Shown piece after piece: positions 17,602 to 26,220 of a DNA stretch of 42,034 nt. The stretch comes from Verrucomicrobia bacterium SCGC AAA164-M04 (GTDB lineage Bacteria; Verrucomicrobiota; Verrucomicrobiae; Verrucomicrobiales; Akkermansiaceae), in contig KB912120.1 in assembly GCA_000383735.1 (NCBI GenBank), positions 1 through 42,034 of the forward strand, written 5' to 3'. The number at the start of each line of letters is the position of its first letter. The stretch's first letter is position 1. The notes below the pieces were generated by a model. The model worked only from the letters and a program-made list of their open reading frames with translations. It ran no database searches and was not told the origin of the DNA. The translations under genes and the position numbers were made by a program.

Positions 17602-18999
17602 TTAAGATCGTTCGAATCTATCTTTTTTACTCCGTGAGCGAAAGGAAAGCGGGATCGGTAGTCCATCAGTGGGGTGTTTGTCCTTAATCTGATTGATTAG
17701 GTAATTTTGAAAGGATTCTACGATAAGGTGTTTATCGTTCACGAAGAGAACATACTCGGGAACTGGAATCGCTTGGTAGCGGTCGTTCACGGCGGTCGTG
17801 GCGTAAAAGAGTTTCATCCGCTTACGGTGGCGCTTGTGCTCAGGCGGTGGGTTTTTGATAAAGGAGTCTTGGAGCAGTCGGTTAAGAGGGCCGGTTCCAA
17901 TGATCTCTTGTGCATTGTCGCGAATGCGGGTTATGGTCTTGAAGATGTGCTGGATGGCGTGCCCCTTCATGGCTGAGACGCAAACGAAGGGAGCGTAATC
18001 TAGGAAGAAAAGTTCGCGACGAATATGGTCCTCTGCGGCTTCCAAGCGTGCGGCCTTTTGACCTTCGGGATGAAAGAGGTCAAATTTGTTGGCAATGATG
18101 AGACAGGGTTTTTTTTCCTTCTGGATTAAGCGTGCGATCTTTCGATCCTGTGCAGCAACCCCCGCTGCGAGATCAACCACAAGAAGGCAAATGTCGGCTC
18201 TTCGGATGGAACGCTCGCTTCTCATGGCCGAAAAAACCTCGATGGAATCTTCCATGCTAGAACGTTTTCTAAGCCCAGCGGTGTCGATAAGATTATGTTT
18301 TTCATTTGCCCAAACGTAAGGAATATCAACAGCATCGCGAGTGGTTCCGGCGACTTCGGAGACGATGGTTCGGTCGTCTTTAAGAATGGCGTTAATGAGA
18401 GAAGACTTACCGGCATTTGGTTTTCCGACGACTGCGATTTTGAGGCCATCCTTCAGATCATCGAGGTCGGTTTCCTCTTGTTCACGCGCTTCAAGTTTTG
18501 AAAGCTCTTCGTCGATGGTTTCGGTGAGAATGTCCATGCCTCGGCCATGTTCGGCGGACGTGGGGATACCAGATCCAAACCCAAGTCTGGCAAAGTCGCT
18601 GGACGTGTTGTCATGGTCCGCACTATCGGCTTTGTTCATCACGAGGATGACATTGGGATTAGATTTACGTAGGAGTTGCGCCACCTCTTCGTCGATGGGG
18701 TTAATGCCAGCGCGCGCGTCCACGACGAAGACGATGAGATCGGACGAATCCATTGCGATACGGGCTTCGAAAGTGACCGCATTTGAGAATCCATCTTCGT
18801 TGACTGCGCAGATGCCACCGGTATCGACGAGTTCGCAGGGAGTCTCGGTTGCTTGGCACGGCGCTGCGATTCGATCGCGGGTCACACCTGGTTGATCGTG
18901 AACTATTGCGATGCGTCGCCTGGCCAAACGATTGAAAAGCGCGGATTTCCCGACGTTCGGGCGTCCGACGATTGCGACCTGAAATGGACTGGTGGGCAT
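17602..18999 (-). CDS. der: Ribosome biogenesis GTPase Der (EngA)
   Basis: 465 residues with two tandem GTPase domains. First domain: GRPNVGKS, DQPGVTRD, DTGG, MNKAD. Second domain: GKPNAGKS, VAGTTRDA, DTAG, NKFD. A KH-like C-terminal domain follows (about 365-465, with RHRKRMKLFYATTA). Der is essential for 50S subunit assembly. Length is normal and the ATG start gives the canonical FQVAIVGRPNVGKS beginning. It has 193 bases of non-coding DNA upstream, with no recognised site. Confidence 0.96.
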   Translation of the reverse strand: MPTSPFQVAIVGRPNVGKSALFNRLARRRIAIVHDQPGVTRDRIAAPCQATETPCELVDTGGICAVNEDGFSNAVTFEARIAMDSSDLIVFVVDARAGINPIDEEVAQLLRKSNPNVILVMNKADSADHDNTSSDFARLGFGSGIPTSAEHGRGMDILTETIDEELSKLEAREQEETDLDDLKDGLKIAVVGKPNAGKSSLINAILKDDRTIVSEVAGTTRDAVDIPYVWANEKHNLIDTAGLRKRSSMEDSIEVFSAMRSERSIRRADICLLVVDLAAGVAAQDRKIARLIQKEKKPCLIIANKFDLFHPEGQKAARLEAAEDHIRRELFFLDYAPFVCVSAMKGHAIQHIFKTITRIRDNAQEIIGTGPLNRLLQDSFIKNPPPEHKRHRKRMKLFYATTAVNDRYQAIPVPEYVLFVNDKHLIVESFQNYLINQIKDKHPTDGLPIPLSFRSRSKKDRFERS

Positions 19000-19192
19000 A
19001 GGGCGACCCTATGTCAGATCTTGAGGGATTGACAAGCGACGAGCGAGTTCAGCTGCTGGGAGCTTGGAAACTAGAGTTGTTTTTCGGTCCCTTTGCTTTA
19101 CTTCCCCCTCTTTTTCGTTGTCAAAGTGAAATCACAGGTTCCCGTATCCTGAACCCTATCGATGAGTTTTGAGCATGATAAACTGCCGAAGT

Positions 19193-20137
19193 CTATTTGG
19201 ACTGTTCGAGCATCCGGATAAGTGAAACTTCGGCTTTTATGCGAATTTCTTCAGGGAGCTCGACTGTTGGTTCAAGCTTATCGAGAGAATCATGAAGTTT
19301 TTCTAAAGTGTTCATTTTCATGTAGCGGCAATCCGCGCACGCACAATGATCGGTGGGGCCAGCGATGAGGTTTTTATCGGGAACCTCTTTTTGGAGGCGG
19401 TGAAGCATTCCTGATTCGGTAACAACAATAATATTTTGAGCGGGCGTGTTGTTACAGAAGGGAATCATCTTTTCCGTAGAACAGACTTCGTCGGCAAGAA
19501 GTCGTACTGCTTTGGGGCACTCGGGGTGGGCGACGACTACCGCGTCCGGGTAATCGTTCTTGATTCTTTGGATGGACTGTTGGGTGAACTCAACGTGGAC
19601 GTAGCAATTGCCTTTCCATAAATCCATTTGGCGACCAGTTTGTTCGGTGACCCACTGGCCGAGGTTTTCATCTGGGACGAAAAGGATGGGGCGATCTTTT
19701 GGTGCTTGATTGACAATTTTGGGAGCATTCCCCGAGGTGCAGATAACGTCGCAAAGCGCCTTCACACCAGCAGAGCAATTGATGTAAGCGATGACGTAGT
19801 AATTCTTATCTTCATTTTCCTTCAAAAAGGCTTCAAGTTTGTCGGCGGGACAAGCTTGTTCGAGGGAGCATCCAGCATCTTTATCGGGAAGAACAACTGT
19901 TTTTTCGGGGTTCAGAATTTTGGCGGTTTCCGCCATGAAATGAACACCGCAGAATGCTATAACATCGGCTTCGGTTTCCTGAGCTTTGTAAGCGAGGCCA
20001 AGTGAATCACCGACGTAGTCAGCGATATCTTGGATAGGACCGATCTGATAATTATGGGCGAGGATGATAGCGTTTTTTTCCTTTTTAAGACGGAGAATGT
20101 CTTCTTTGAGATCAAGGACAGGCGCGGTGTTGGGCAT
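19193..20137 (-). CDS. nadA: Quinolinate synthase NadA
   Basis: 314 residues. NadA condenses iminoaspartate with dihydroxyacetone phosphate to quinolinate in NAD synthesis and needs a [4Fe-4S] cluster. Visible family motifs: ILAHNYQ, DYVGDSLGLA, FCGVHFMAETAKIL, LPDKDAGCSLEQACP, YINCSAGVKALCD, CTSGNAPKIV, GNCYVHVEF, HPECPKAV, and DHCACADCRYMKMNTLEKL near the C-terminus. The candidate cluster cysteines are those of INCSAG, HPECP and the C-terminal CACADC. It starts 38 bases after the zinc-ribbon bactofilin and so is probably the last gene of that transcription unit. nadB and nadC are not nearby. Confidence 0.95.
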   Translation of the reverse strand: MPNTAPVLDLKEDILRLKKEKNAIILAHNYQIGPIQDIADYVGDSLGLAYKAQETEADVIAFCGVHFMAETAKILNPEKTVVLPDKDAGCSLEQACPADKLEAFLKENEDKNYYVIAYINCSAGVKALCDVICTSGNAPKIVNQAPKDRPILFVPDENLGQWVTEQTGRQMDLWKGNCYVHVEFTQQSIQRIKNDYPDAVVVAHPECPKAVRLLADEVCSTEKMIPFCNNTPAQNIIVVTESGMLHRLQKEVPDKNLIAGPTDHCACADCRYMKMNTLEKLHDSLDKLEPTVELPEEIRIKAEVSLIRMLEQSK

Positions 20138-20175
20138 AGGTAGATTTTCCGAGATTGGTCAGGTCAAGGCCAGAA

Positions 20176-21165
20176 CTAAAAACCGCCCATTTGAATCTGG
20201 CCAGTGTGTTTGGCTCCGTCTGCGACGGTGAGGCGACCGACTTTGATGTTGCCAGTAAGGGTTGCTTTCTTCTCAAGGGCGAGGAGCCCACGGCAGGCAA
20301 GGTGGCCGGTGACGAGCCCGTCGATTGTGCACTCTTCCATGACGACTGAGTTGATGAATTCTATTTTTGCTCGCTTCTCTACGAAAAGACGTTTGCAGGT
20401 AATTTTACCGGTAATTTTACCGTTGCGCCTCAAAATCAAGTCGCCTGAGCATTCCGCGTCACCGGTAAAATCACCTTCGACAATGAGATTTTTGCATTGA
20501 ATCGGGGCGCTATGAACAATTCCCTTTTTATAGATATGCACGTCCCCGCGGGTTTGAATGCAGCTGCTAATTGCGTCTTTGATTTCCCGATTTTCCATCG
20601 AGATCAATCGGCCACAGCTTCGGCACTGGGAAGAATTGGCACGAACATTGGCCGGGTGGGTTTCACCACATTCAAAACAAGCGATTTCCCGGGTTTCGAC
20701 TTTGGTGGGAGTGGAAACGCCTTTTTCTTCCTCGGCCCCTTGATATCTGGAGGGAGATTCATCTTCTTGGCCAGAAGGTGATGGATAGTGAGAGTTAAGA
20801 AGTGTGTCCCTAGTTTCCTTTGGTTCCGATGATTCCGGCAGTTTTGGAGTGGTGGATGGAAGCGCTTCCTGCTCGATTTTGGTCGTTCCAGAGGAAGAGG
20901 ACTCCTCTAGAGTGGTGTCTAATACTTCTTTCCTGGCCTTGTATTCGATCTCTACCTTTGGCTGCGGAGGTCGATGGGCGAAAGGATCGGGTGGAGCTTG
21001 GGGGCGGGCCTTGATTTCACCGTCTTTTTCGAAGGTCAAATAAGCATTGCACCCCTTACAATATGAGGAAACTGCCAGCTGGGATTCCTGCTGGCAGTGC
21101 TGACAAAGAGGACAAGTGACCTTGCGGGGCCTGCTGCTCTTGTCTTTGAAAAAACCAAAGGCCAA
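20176..21165 (-). CDS. Zinc-ribbon bactofilin-like polymer protein
   Basis: 329 residues. The N-terminal zinc ribbon has CPLCQHC...CKGC (about 18-39); a second ribbon, CFECGETH...CRSCG, sits at about 164-185. Between them is a Pro/Ser/Glu/Thr-rich disordered linker. The C-terminal region (about 205-325) has the repeating hydrophobic pattern of the bactofilin beta-helix (LIVEGDFTGDAECSGDLILR, GKITGKITCKRLFVEK, CTIDGLVTGHLACRG, ATLTGNIKVGRLTV). Bactofilins self-assemble into filaments that scaffold cell envelope enzymes. Coupling to two zinc ribbons is unusual in my knowledge. The start is TTG at 21165, only 21 bases after the in-frame stop of the upstream bactofilin gene. Confidence 0.8.
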   Translation of the reverse strand: MAFGFFKDKSSRPRKVTCPLCQHCQQESQLAVSSYCKGCNAYLTFEKDGEIKARPQAPPDPFAHRPPQPKVEIEYKARKEVLDTTLEESSSSGTTKIEQEALPSTTPKLPESSEPKETRDTLLNSHYPSPSGQEDESPSRYQGAEEEKGVSTPTKVETREIACFECGETHPANVRANSSQCRSCGRLISMENREIKDAISSCIQTRGDVHIYKKGIVHSAPIQCKNLIVEGDFTGDAECSGDLILRRNGKITGKITCKRLFVEKRAKIEFINSVVMEECTIDGLVTGHLACRGLLALEKKATLTGNIKVGRLTVADGAKHTGQIQMGGF

Positions 21166-21186
21166 GGAATTAGTGAAGTGATAACG

Positions 21187-21801
21187 CTAGGACGCTTTAT
21201 CTCGGGCTTTGTTATCCTGAGGCTTGTTATCCTGAGGCTTGTTATCCTGAGGCTTGTTATCCTGAGGCTTGTTCGACTGGTGATCTCTATTTTTCTTATC
21301 CCCACTCTGAGAAATTGGAGCGCTCTTCTTGGGAGCGGAGGAAGGGTTGCCGACTTCGGATTTACCAACAAAAATCGCGCCGGGCTCGATGGAGATCGTG
21401 CCTGCCTTGACGTCGCCAACCATTTCGGCACTGCCTTTGATTTCAACTCGCTCAGTGCAAGTAACATTACCGTGAACCTTTCCGTAAATGACGACCGATT
21501 TGGTTGAGACTTCGGCTTTGATATGAGCATTTTCGGCAACTGTGAGGGCGCCATCGCTGCTGATTTCGCCTTCGATTCGCCCATCAACAAGGAGATCATC
21601 AGTAAATCGGACTGATCCTTTAATGTGCACGTCGTTGCTTAGAATATTACGTTGTCCGCCGGTCGGGCTGACAGGAGCAGTAGCCTGTTGAGGAGCTCGG
21701 ACAGGAGCTGCAGCAGAGGGTGCTTGAGGAGTCCGGGTTGGAGCCGCAGGACGGGGGGCCTGAGGAGTCTCAGGGGTTTTGCTGATTATTTTTTCGAACA
21801 C
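21187..21801 (-). CDS. Bactofilin
   Basis: 204 residues, GTG start. A Pro/Ala-rich N-terminus (about 10-48) leads to the bactofilin core (about 52-155): NILSNDVHIKGSVRF, LLVDGRIEGEISSDGALTV, AHIKAEVSTKSVVIYGKVHG, VEIKGSAEMVGDVKAGTISI, EPGAIFVGKSE. The C-terminal tail is highly charged and ends in four NKPQD repeats (15-bp DNA units). This is the standard bactofilin form: a polymerising right-handed beta-helix with disordered ends. It sits 75 bases after the TPR gene and directly before the zinc-ribbon bactofilin, suggesting the two form a mixed polymer. Confidence 0.9.
   Translation of the reverse strand: MFEKIISKTPETPQAPRPAAPTRTPQAPSAAAPVRAPQQATAPVSPTGGQRNILSNDVHIKGSVRFTDDLLVDGRIEGEISSDGALTVAENAHIKAEVSTKSVVIYGKVHGNVTCTERVEIKGSAEMVGDVKAGTISIEPGAIFVGKSEVGNPSSAPKKSAPISQSGDKKNRDHQSNKPQDNKPQDNKPQDNKPQDNKARDKAS
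21211..21270. repeat. Four perfect 15-bp tandem repeats in the bactofilin gene
   Basis: The unit GTTATCCTGAGGCTT (plus strand) is repeated exactly four times and encodes N-K-P-Q-D on the minus strand. The length is a multiple of three, so copy number can change without shifting the frame. Identical units at DNA level imply recent expansion. Confidence 0.95.
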
Positions 21802-21876
21802 TGATTTATTAAGGTTGGTATTAAGTTAGTGAGCTAGGGCGGCCTTTTTGTGAAGTCGGAAGTGATGAAGTGAGAA

Positions 21877-22809
21877 TTATTCAGAAGAAGCGCCAGTTGG
21901 AGCTTCAGGCTCAGCACTTTTTTCGGCAGTAGGCTCGGTCCCACCTTCGGAGGGCTTTTCTGGCTCTGGAGCTGCTTCCGGTTGAGGTGTCTTTTCGACA
22001 GGCTGGCTGATTTCTGGAGTTGGTGCAGGAGTTGGTGCAGGAGTTGGTGCAGGAGTTGGTGCAGGAGTTGGTGCAGGATTAATGCCAGGCACTGTGATGG
22101 GTGAAGTTGTTGCTTCCGGTGTGATTGTGGGCTGAGCTGGCTCAGATTTCTTTTCGGTAGGTGATTTCACGTTGATCAGCTTCAGACGAGCCTGAGCCAT
22201 CGATTTCACTTGGAGGTGAGAACTCTCGTATTTGGAGATGATTTCTTTGTAGATTCCTTCAGCATTTTCATCCTCACCAGCTTGTAGTTCGAGATCTCCT
22301 AAGGAAAGTAGCGCAAGTGAAGATGCTGCTGACTCACTATCGACGGCCTCTTTGAAAGCTTCCTTGGCCTTGTCGAGCCTCTTAAGTTGTTGCTGATAAG
22401 ATCCGAGGCTAGCATAGGCACTCCCGACGGCAGGGTGTTCGGGATATTTAGAGACAAAGGTTTCAAGGGCCTCGATTGCTTCTTGTTGTTGCTGGTCGCC
22501 CCACAGAAGTTGAGATTTCAGAAGAATGGCAGACCCCCCGGCGGATTTCCCGTCGTATTCCTGACTGACCAACTCATAATCGGGACTTGTGCGGGCTTTT
22601 GCGACGGCTGCTGCTGCCTCCTCCTCGGCCTTTCTACCCAACCCGGTCCAAATGACGTAAACTACGAGGCAAATAACCGCGAGAATTCCGAGAAGGATGA
22701 GTTTTTTCTGGTTGGCATCAAGAAATGCTTCGAAGGCTGATGGCTCTTGCGAAATTTCACCGATAGGGCTTGGGCCGTTGTCGGGACTTTGTTCGTTATT
22801 TTCGGACAT
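21877..22809 (-). CDS. Membrane-anchored TPR protein (YfgM-like)
   Basis: 310 residues from the ATG at 22809 (reading MSENNEQ); the frame is open 16 codons further but without a likely start. After about 33 cytoplasmic residues there is one membrane helix (LILLGILAVICLVVYVIWTGL, about 36-56). A periplasmic tetratricopeptide region follows (about 60-210): EAIEALETFVSKYPEHPAVG and YQQQLKRLDKAKEAFKEAV are recognisable helix pairs. The tail is Pro/Glu/Ala/Thr-rich with five PAPT repeats. The layout resembles YfgM, a periplasmic chaperone partner of the Sec/BAM machinery, but a specific role is inference. It is the first gene of the unit leading through two bactofilins to nadA and is divergent from lpxB. 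Confidence 0.75.
   Translation of the reverse strand: MSENNEQSPDNGPSPIGEISQEPSAFEAFLDANQKKLILLGILAVICLVVYVIWTGLGRKAEEEAAAAVAKARTSPDYELVSQEYDGKSAGGSAILLKSQLLWGDQQQQEAIEALETFVSKYPEHPAVGSAYASLGSYQQQLKRLDKAKEAFKEAVDSESAASSLALLSLGDLELQAGEDENAEGIYKEIISKYESSHLQVKSMAQARLKLINVKSPTEKKSEPAQPTITPEATTSPITVPGINPAPTPAPTPAPTPAPTPAPTPEISQPVEKTPQPEAAPEPEKPSEGGTEPTAEKSAEPEAPTGASSE
22016..22075. repeat. Five perfect 12-bp tandem repeats in the TPR protein gene
   Basis: GGAGTTGGTGCA is repeated five times without a mismatch and encodes a P-A-P-T tail on the minus strand. Copy changes would keep the frame. Confidence 0.95.
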
Positions 22810-22915
22810 AATTCGTCTGTGAAAGTAGGAATTAACGCCTAGTGGAAAGAGAAGCAAGCCCTTGTGACGTGATTTGCAGTTTGGAATATTTCCTAGTTGC
22901 CCTAACTTGCTCCCG

Positions 22916-24049
22916 GTGACGAGCAGAACAGTCTATGTGGTTGCAGGTGAGGTGAGTGGAGATACTCATGGATCCGAGTTGATGGACGCACTCGCAAAAC
23001 AAGCTGGAGGCTTTGGTTTTCGGGGTTTGGGAGGTCCTGAAATGTCTCGTCTTTCGGAAGGACTGGTTCGTGACTGGGTAGAGGATGCTGCCGTTGTGGG
23101 AGTTTGGGAGGTTCTTCGTCGTTATAGCTGGTTTAAGAAACGGTTTGAGGAGACTCTCTCTGAGATTTTAGAATTGAGGCCTGAGGTTTTGCTCCTGATC
23201 GACTATCCGGGTTTTAATTTGCGGTTAGCAAAGCAGATTCACGAAAAACTGCCAGAGACTAAGATTGTCCACTATGTGGCTCCTCAAGTTTGGGCTTGGA
23301 ACCATAAAAGGATACCTCAGATAGCGACGACCCATGATCTCATGATTTGCCTTTTTCCTTTTGAAGTGCCTATTTTTGAAGGGGCGGGTCTTCGAAGTCG
23401 TTGTTTAGGCCATCCTTTGGTGGATGAACTAGAGGAAAAGAGGATCAAGGCAAGCCGGGGTGAAAATTTGATAGGTCTCTTTCCTGGAAGCCGGATCAAG
23501 GAGGTGAGCCGACTTTTCCCTATGATGCTTGAATCAGCTTCGCGCTTGTTGAGGGAGAATACGGGAATTCGATTCGTTGCGGCGGCGGCAAGTGAAAAAG
23601 TGGCGCGTGTCATGGGCAGCTTTATAGAAGCAAGTGGTTTGCCAGATGATCTTGTTGAGGTGCAAACTGGGGAGAGTCAGCATCTGATGCAAACCGTGAC
23701 TTGCGGAGTAGTAGCGAGTGGGACGGCGACTCTGGAGGCGGCTTATTACGGGATGCCTTATTGTCTAGTTTACCGGGTCGCCTGGCCCACGTTTCTGATG
23801 GCGAAGCAATTGGTGAAGTTGAAATTTATTGGGTTGATCAATATTTTGGCAGGGCGCGAATTGGTGCGCGAGTTCATCCAAGCTGAGGCAAATGCGTATG
23901 AAGTGGCTCTTTGGTTGGGGCAGGCACTTGCGAATGAGGGTATCAGGACGAAACTGTCTGGTGAGCTTTTAGAAGCCGCATCGAGGCTCGGCGAACCTGG
24001 GGTTCACGAGCGGGCCGCTCACGAAATAGCACTCTTGTTTACAGAATAA
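22916..24049 (+). CDS. lpxB: Lipid-A-disaccharide synthase LpxB
   Basis: 377 residues from the GTG at 22916, which yields MTSRTVYVVAGEVSGD as in other LpxB proteins; the frame is open to a TTG at 22874. LpxB joins UDP-2,3-diacylglucosamine and lipid X in lipid A synthesis on the inner face of the inner membrane, so the organism makes lipopolysaccharide. Motifs: GEVSGDTHGSELM, LLIDYPGFNLRLA, YVAPQVWAWNHKRI, LFPFEVPIFE, LGHPLVDEL, LFPGSRIKEV, ASGTATLEAAYYGMPYCLVYR. Length matches E. coli (382). The following gene begins 5 bases after its stop. Confidence 0.94.
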   Translation: MTSRTVYVVAGEVSGDTHGSELMDALAKQAGGFGFRGLGGPEMSRLSEGLVRDWVEDAAVVGVWEVLRRYSWFKKRFEETLSEILELRPEVLLLIDYPGFNLRLAKQIHEKLPETKIVHYVAPQVWAWNHKRIPQIATTHDLMICLFPFEVPIFEGAGLRSRCLGHPLVDELEEKRIKASRGENLIGLFPGSRIKEVSRLFPMMLESASRLLRENTGIRFVAAAASEKVARVMGSFIEASGLPDDLVEVQTGESQHLMQTVTCGVVASGTATLEAAYYGMPYCLVYRVAWPTFLMAKQLVKLKFIGLINILAGRELVREFIQAEANAYEVALWLGQALANEGIRTKLSGELLEAASRLGEPGVHERAAHEIALLFTE

Positions 24050-24054
24050 TTGAC

Positions 24055-24873
24055 ATGTCTGAAGCTTCGAAAATCAGTGGTATTAAGGTCACGCTCGCGG
24101 TGATCCCAGCTTTGCTTATCGTTTCGATTTGTGTCGCTCTTTATTTAGGGGCGAATGCGGACCAGGAAGACGGGGAGCCACTTGAGGGCGATATTACGGT
24201 TCCCGAGATGTCTGATTATCTTCTCAAATTGAATAATCTTATCGGAGAACGTGAGATTGGCACAGAGGCTGGGCAGAAAGCTTTTCGACGCTTGAATGCG
24301 ATGACGGCCGGGACTCTTGGGTTTCAAAACCTTGGGTATGAAATTTTTCGGAACCAAATTGATTCTGTAAACGGGCTTCTTTGGTCAACCATTTGGATTA
24401 AGGCCGGGGATCGTGAGTCCCGTGAGCCAGTAGTTTTGGCGATTCCGCAGGCGTCGCAAGGTTCGGGTCCGGCTTTCGGGTTTGGCTTTGCGGAATACCT
24501 CACATCCCATCAGACCGAAATCGGTGTAAGAATTGTGTTTTATCCTCCACTATTTGAGGGAAATCTCGATGACTGGATTTGGGAACGGTGTGGCGAAGAA
24601 GGTGAATCAATGAAAGGATTTGTGATGGTGACTGGAGATGCAGAACCCAACCGGTCGCCAAGGTTTTTGGTCCCTGCTTCGCTGGAGGGGAAAATCGAGG
24701 CCCTAAGCAACTCGGAGATTTGGAATGAGGAGGCCAAGATTGAAATTGGAGATCATGGGGTTCTCGAAGTGAGGTTGGGCGATGATTCCTTGTTTTCCCG
24801 GGAGGAACATTCACAACGGATCATTCGAATGATGCCGGTAATCAAGGAGTTAGTGGAGCGTCTCAATGAATGA
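24055..24873 (+). CDS. Membrane-anchored protein resembling a degenerate M28 peptidase
   Basis: 272 residues. One N-terminal membrane helix (VTLAVIPALLIVSICVALYLG, about 12-32) is followed by an extracytoplasmic domain. Its layout follows M28 aminopeptidases: LLKLNNLIGEREIGTEAGQKA and LNAMTAGTLGFQNLGYEIFR resemble the opening helix and the conserved Gly-Tyr strand; REPVVLAIPQ stands where M28 enzymes have a metal-binding H-x-D; GVRIVFYPPLFEG stands where they have the F-x-E-E catalytic segment. The metal ligands are absent, so a pseudo-enzyme is likely. This relationship is inferred by eye. It is probably cotranscribed with lpxB (5-base gap). No specific function is proposed. Confidence 0.55.
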   Translation: MSEASKISGIKVTLAVIPALLIVSICVALYLGANADQEDGEPLEGDITVPEMSDYLLKLNNLIGEREIGTEAGQKAFRRLNAMTAGTLGFQNLGYEIFRNQIDSVNGLLWSTIWIKAGDRESREPVVLAIPQASQGSGPAFGFGFAEYLTSHQTEIGVRIVFYPPLFEGNLDDWIWERCGEEGESMKGFVMVTGDAEPNRSPRFLVPASLEGKIEALSNSEIWNEEAKIEIGDHGVLEVRLGDDSLFSREEHSQRIIRMMPVIKELVERLNE

Positions 24874-24937
24874 TTGGCCCAACAACGCCGCACGGTTGCG
24901 CCGATTTTCGTGAAGGCCTATGAGAGAGGGATGGGGG

Positions 24938-26182
24938 TTAAAATCTTCCTGGGGAAAGTCGCGCGAGATTGATTTTGGATTTGTTTCCTGAGACGAGGTC
25001 CGCGACAAGTTTTCCCGTGATAGGGGCGAGCGAGAGGCCCATCATGGAGTGCCCAGTTGCGATAATCAGATTATCATGTTGAGGTGCAAACCCAAGGTAG
25101 GGAAGGCCATCTGGCGAGCAGGGACGGAGGCCAACCCAAGGCTCAAGGTTTTCGAAGTCGGACGGGGAATACTGTGGGTAAAAATTGCAGAAGGCTTCGA
25201 TGACACCCCGAAGACGTCGTTTGCTGACAGAGGTATCGGTGCCGCAAATTTCCATCGTTCCAGACACTCTGAGCGTTCCGCCCATGGGAGTAACTGCAAC
25301 TCGACCTTCTTTGAGAAGCGAGCAGAGAAGTGGATTGGCGGTGGGTTCCGGAAGGGTCACTGAGTATCCTTTGCCGCCTTGCATGGGAAGAGTGAGACCG
25401 ACTTGTTTTGCGAGTTCGGTAGTGTCAATGCCTCCGGCAAGGATGATGGTTTCGGCAGAGTAGATTTCGCCGGACTTGGTGATGACATCCTTTACTTTGC
25501 CATGGTCTATTTCCAAGTTTTCGACCTCGCCAAGGGTGAATTCGCCTCCGTTTTTTAGGATCGAATGTCGAAGCGCCTGAATGAAATCTTTGGGTGAAAG
25601 ATGGCAATCCTGTGGCCACCAGATACCGCCTCTCGCATTAATTTGCGCATTGGGTTCGAGTTCCTTAAGGCGATTTTGATCACAGACCTCTGCTTCCAGT
25701 CCGAGGGTATGTGCAACCTTGGCAACCTGAGCTTCTTCATCTAATCCGGCGTTCGATTGACAGAGCATGAGGAGTCCTTTTTGGATGAGCGGGAAGTCTT
25801 CATTTTTCGAAAGTTCGACGTGTAGGCGTCGGCTTTCGAGAGAGAGATCACGCAGGAGTTCCTGAGTATCGGAAACATGTCTCTTGGTAGAGTGTTTGGT
25901 GAAAAGCCAGATCCAGCGAGCCAGTGAAGTGGAGAGGCGCGGACGTAGATAGAATGGGCTTTTCGGATTGAGCATCCATTTTAATCCCTGAGAGATGACG
26001 CCAGGAGCAGCAAGTGGAATGAAGTGAGAAGGGACCACCATACCGGCGTTTCCTTCGGAACAGCTTTTAGCCAAGGAATCGTCGCGCTCGATGATACGGA
26101 CGGAGTGATTGGTCGAAGCGAGATAGTAGGCGATGGAAAGGCCGACGACTCCGCCACCAACGATTAGAACTTCCTTGGACAT
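24938..26182 (-). CDS. D-amino acid dehydrogenase family, likely D-hydroxyproline dehydrogenase
   Basis: 414 residues from the ATG at 26182. An FAD-binding fold opens the protein (VLIVGGGVVGLSIAYYLA, about 5-22), with CSEGNAGMVVPSHF, WWPQDCHLSPKDFIQAL in the substrate domain, and the C-terminal EPWVGLRPCSPDGLPYLG and ATGHSMMGLSLAP. This is the DadA/glycine oxidase-like group. It lies 38 bases after the alpha-ketoglutaric semialdehyde dehydrogenase gene. With the epimerase and deaminase at the other end of the window, the likely reaction is oxidation of cis-4-hydroxy-D-proline to pyrroline-4-hydroxy-2-carboxylate at the membrane. Another D-amino acid is possible, since substrate specificity cannot be read from the sequence. 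Confidence 0.78.
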   Translation of the reverse strand: MSKEVLIVGGGVVGLSIAYYLASTNHSVRIIERDDSLAKSCSEGNAGMVVPSHFIPLAAPGVISQGLKWMLNPKSPFYLRPRLSTSLARWIWLFTKHSTKRHVSDTQELLRDLSLESRRLHVELSKNEDFPLIQKGLLMLCQSNAGLDEEAQVAKVAHTLGLEAEVCDQNRLKELEPNAQINARGGIWWPQDCHLSPKDFIQALRHSILKNGGEFTLGEVENLEIDHGKVKDVITKSGEIYSAETIILAGGIDTTELAKQVGLTLPMQGGKGYSVTLPEPTANPLLCSLLKEGRVAVTPMGGTLRVSGTMEICGTDTSVSKRRLRGVIEAFCNFYPQYSPSDFENLEPWVGLRPCSPDGLPYLGFAPQHDNLIIATGHSMMGLSLAPITGKLVADLVSGNKSKINLARLSPGRF

Positions 26183-26220
26183 AGCTCGGTGGCTTGAGCG
26201 AAAGCTCAAGCCTCTTGATT

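Noticed and set aside
21211..21270. Short regularly repeated units, considered as a CRISPR array
   Set aside because: The units are directly adjacent with no spacers and lie in the coding frame of a bactofilin.
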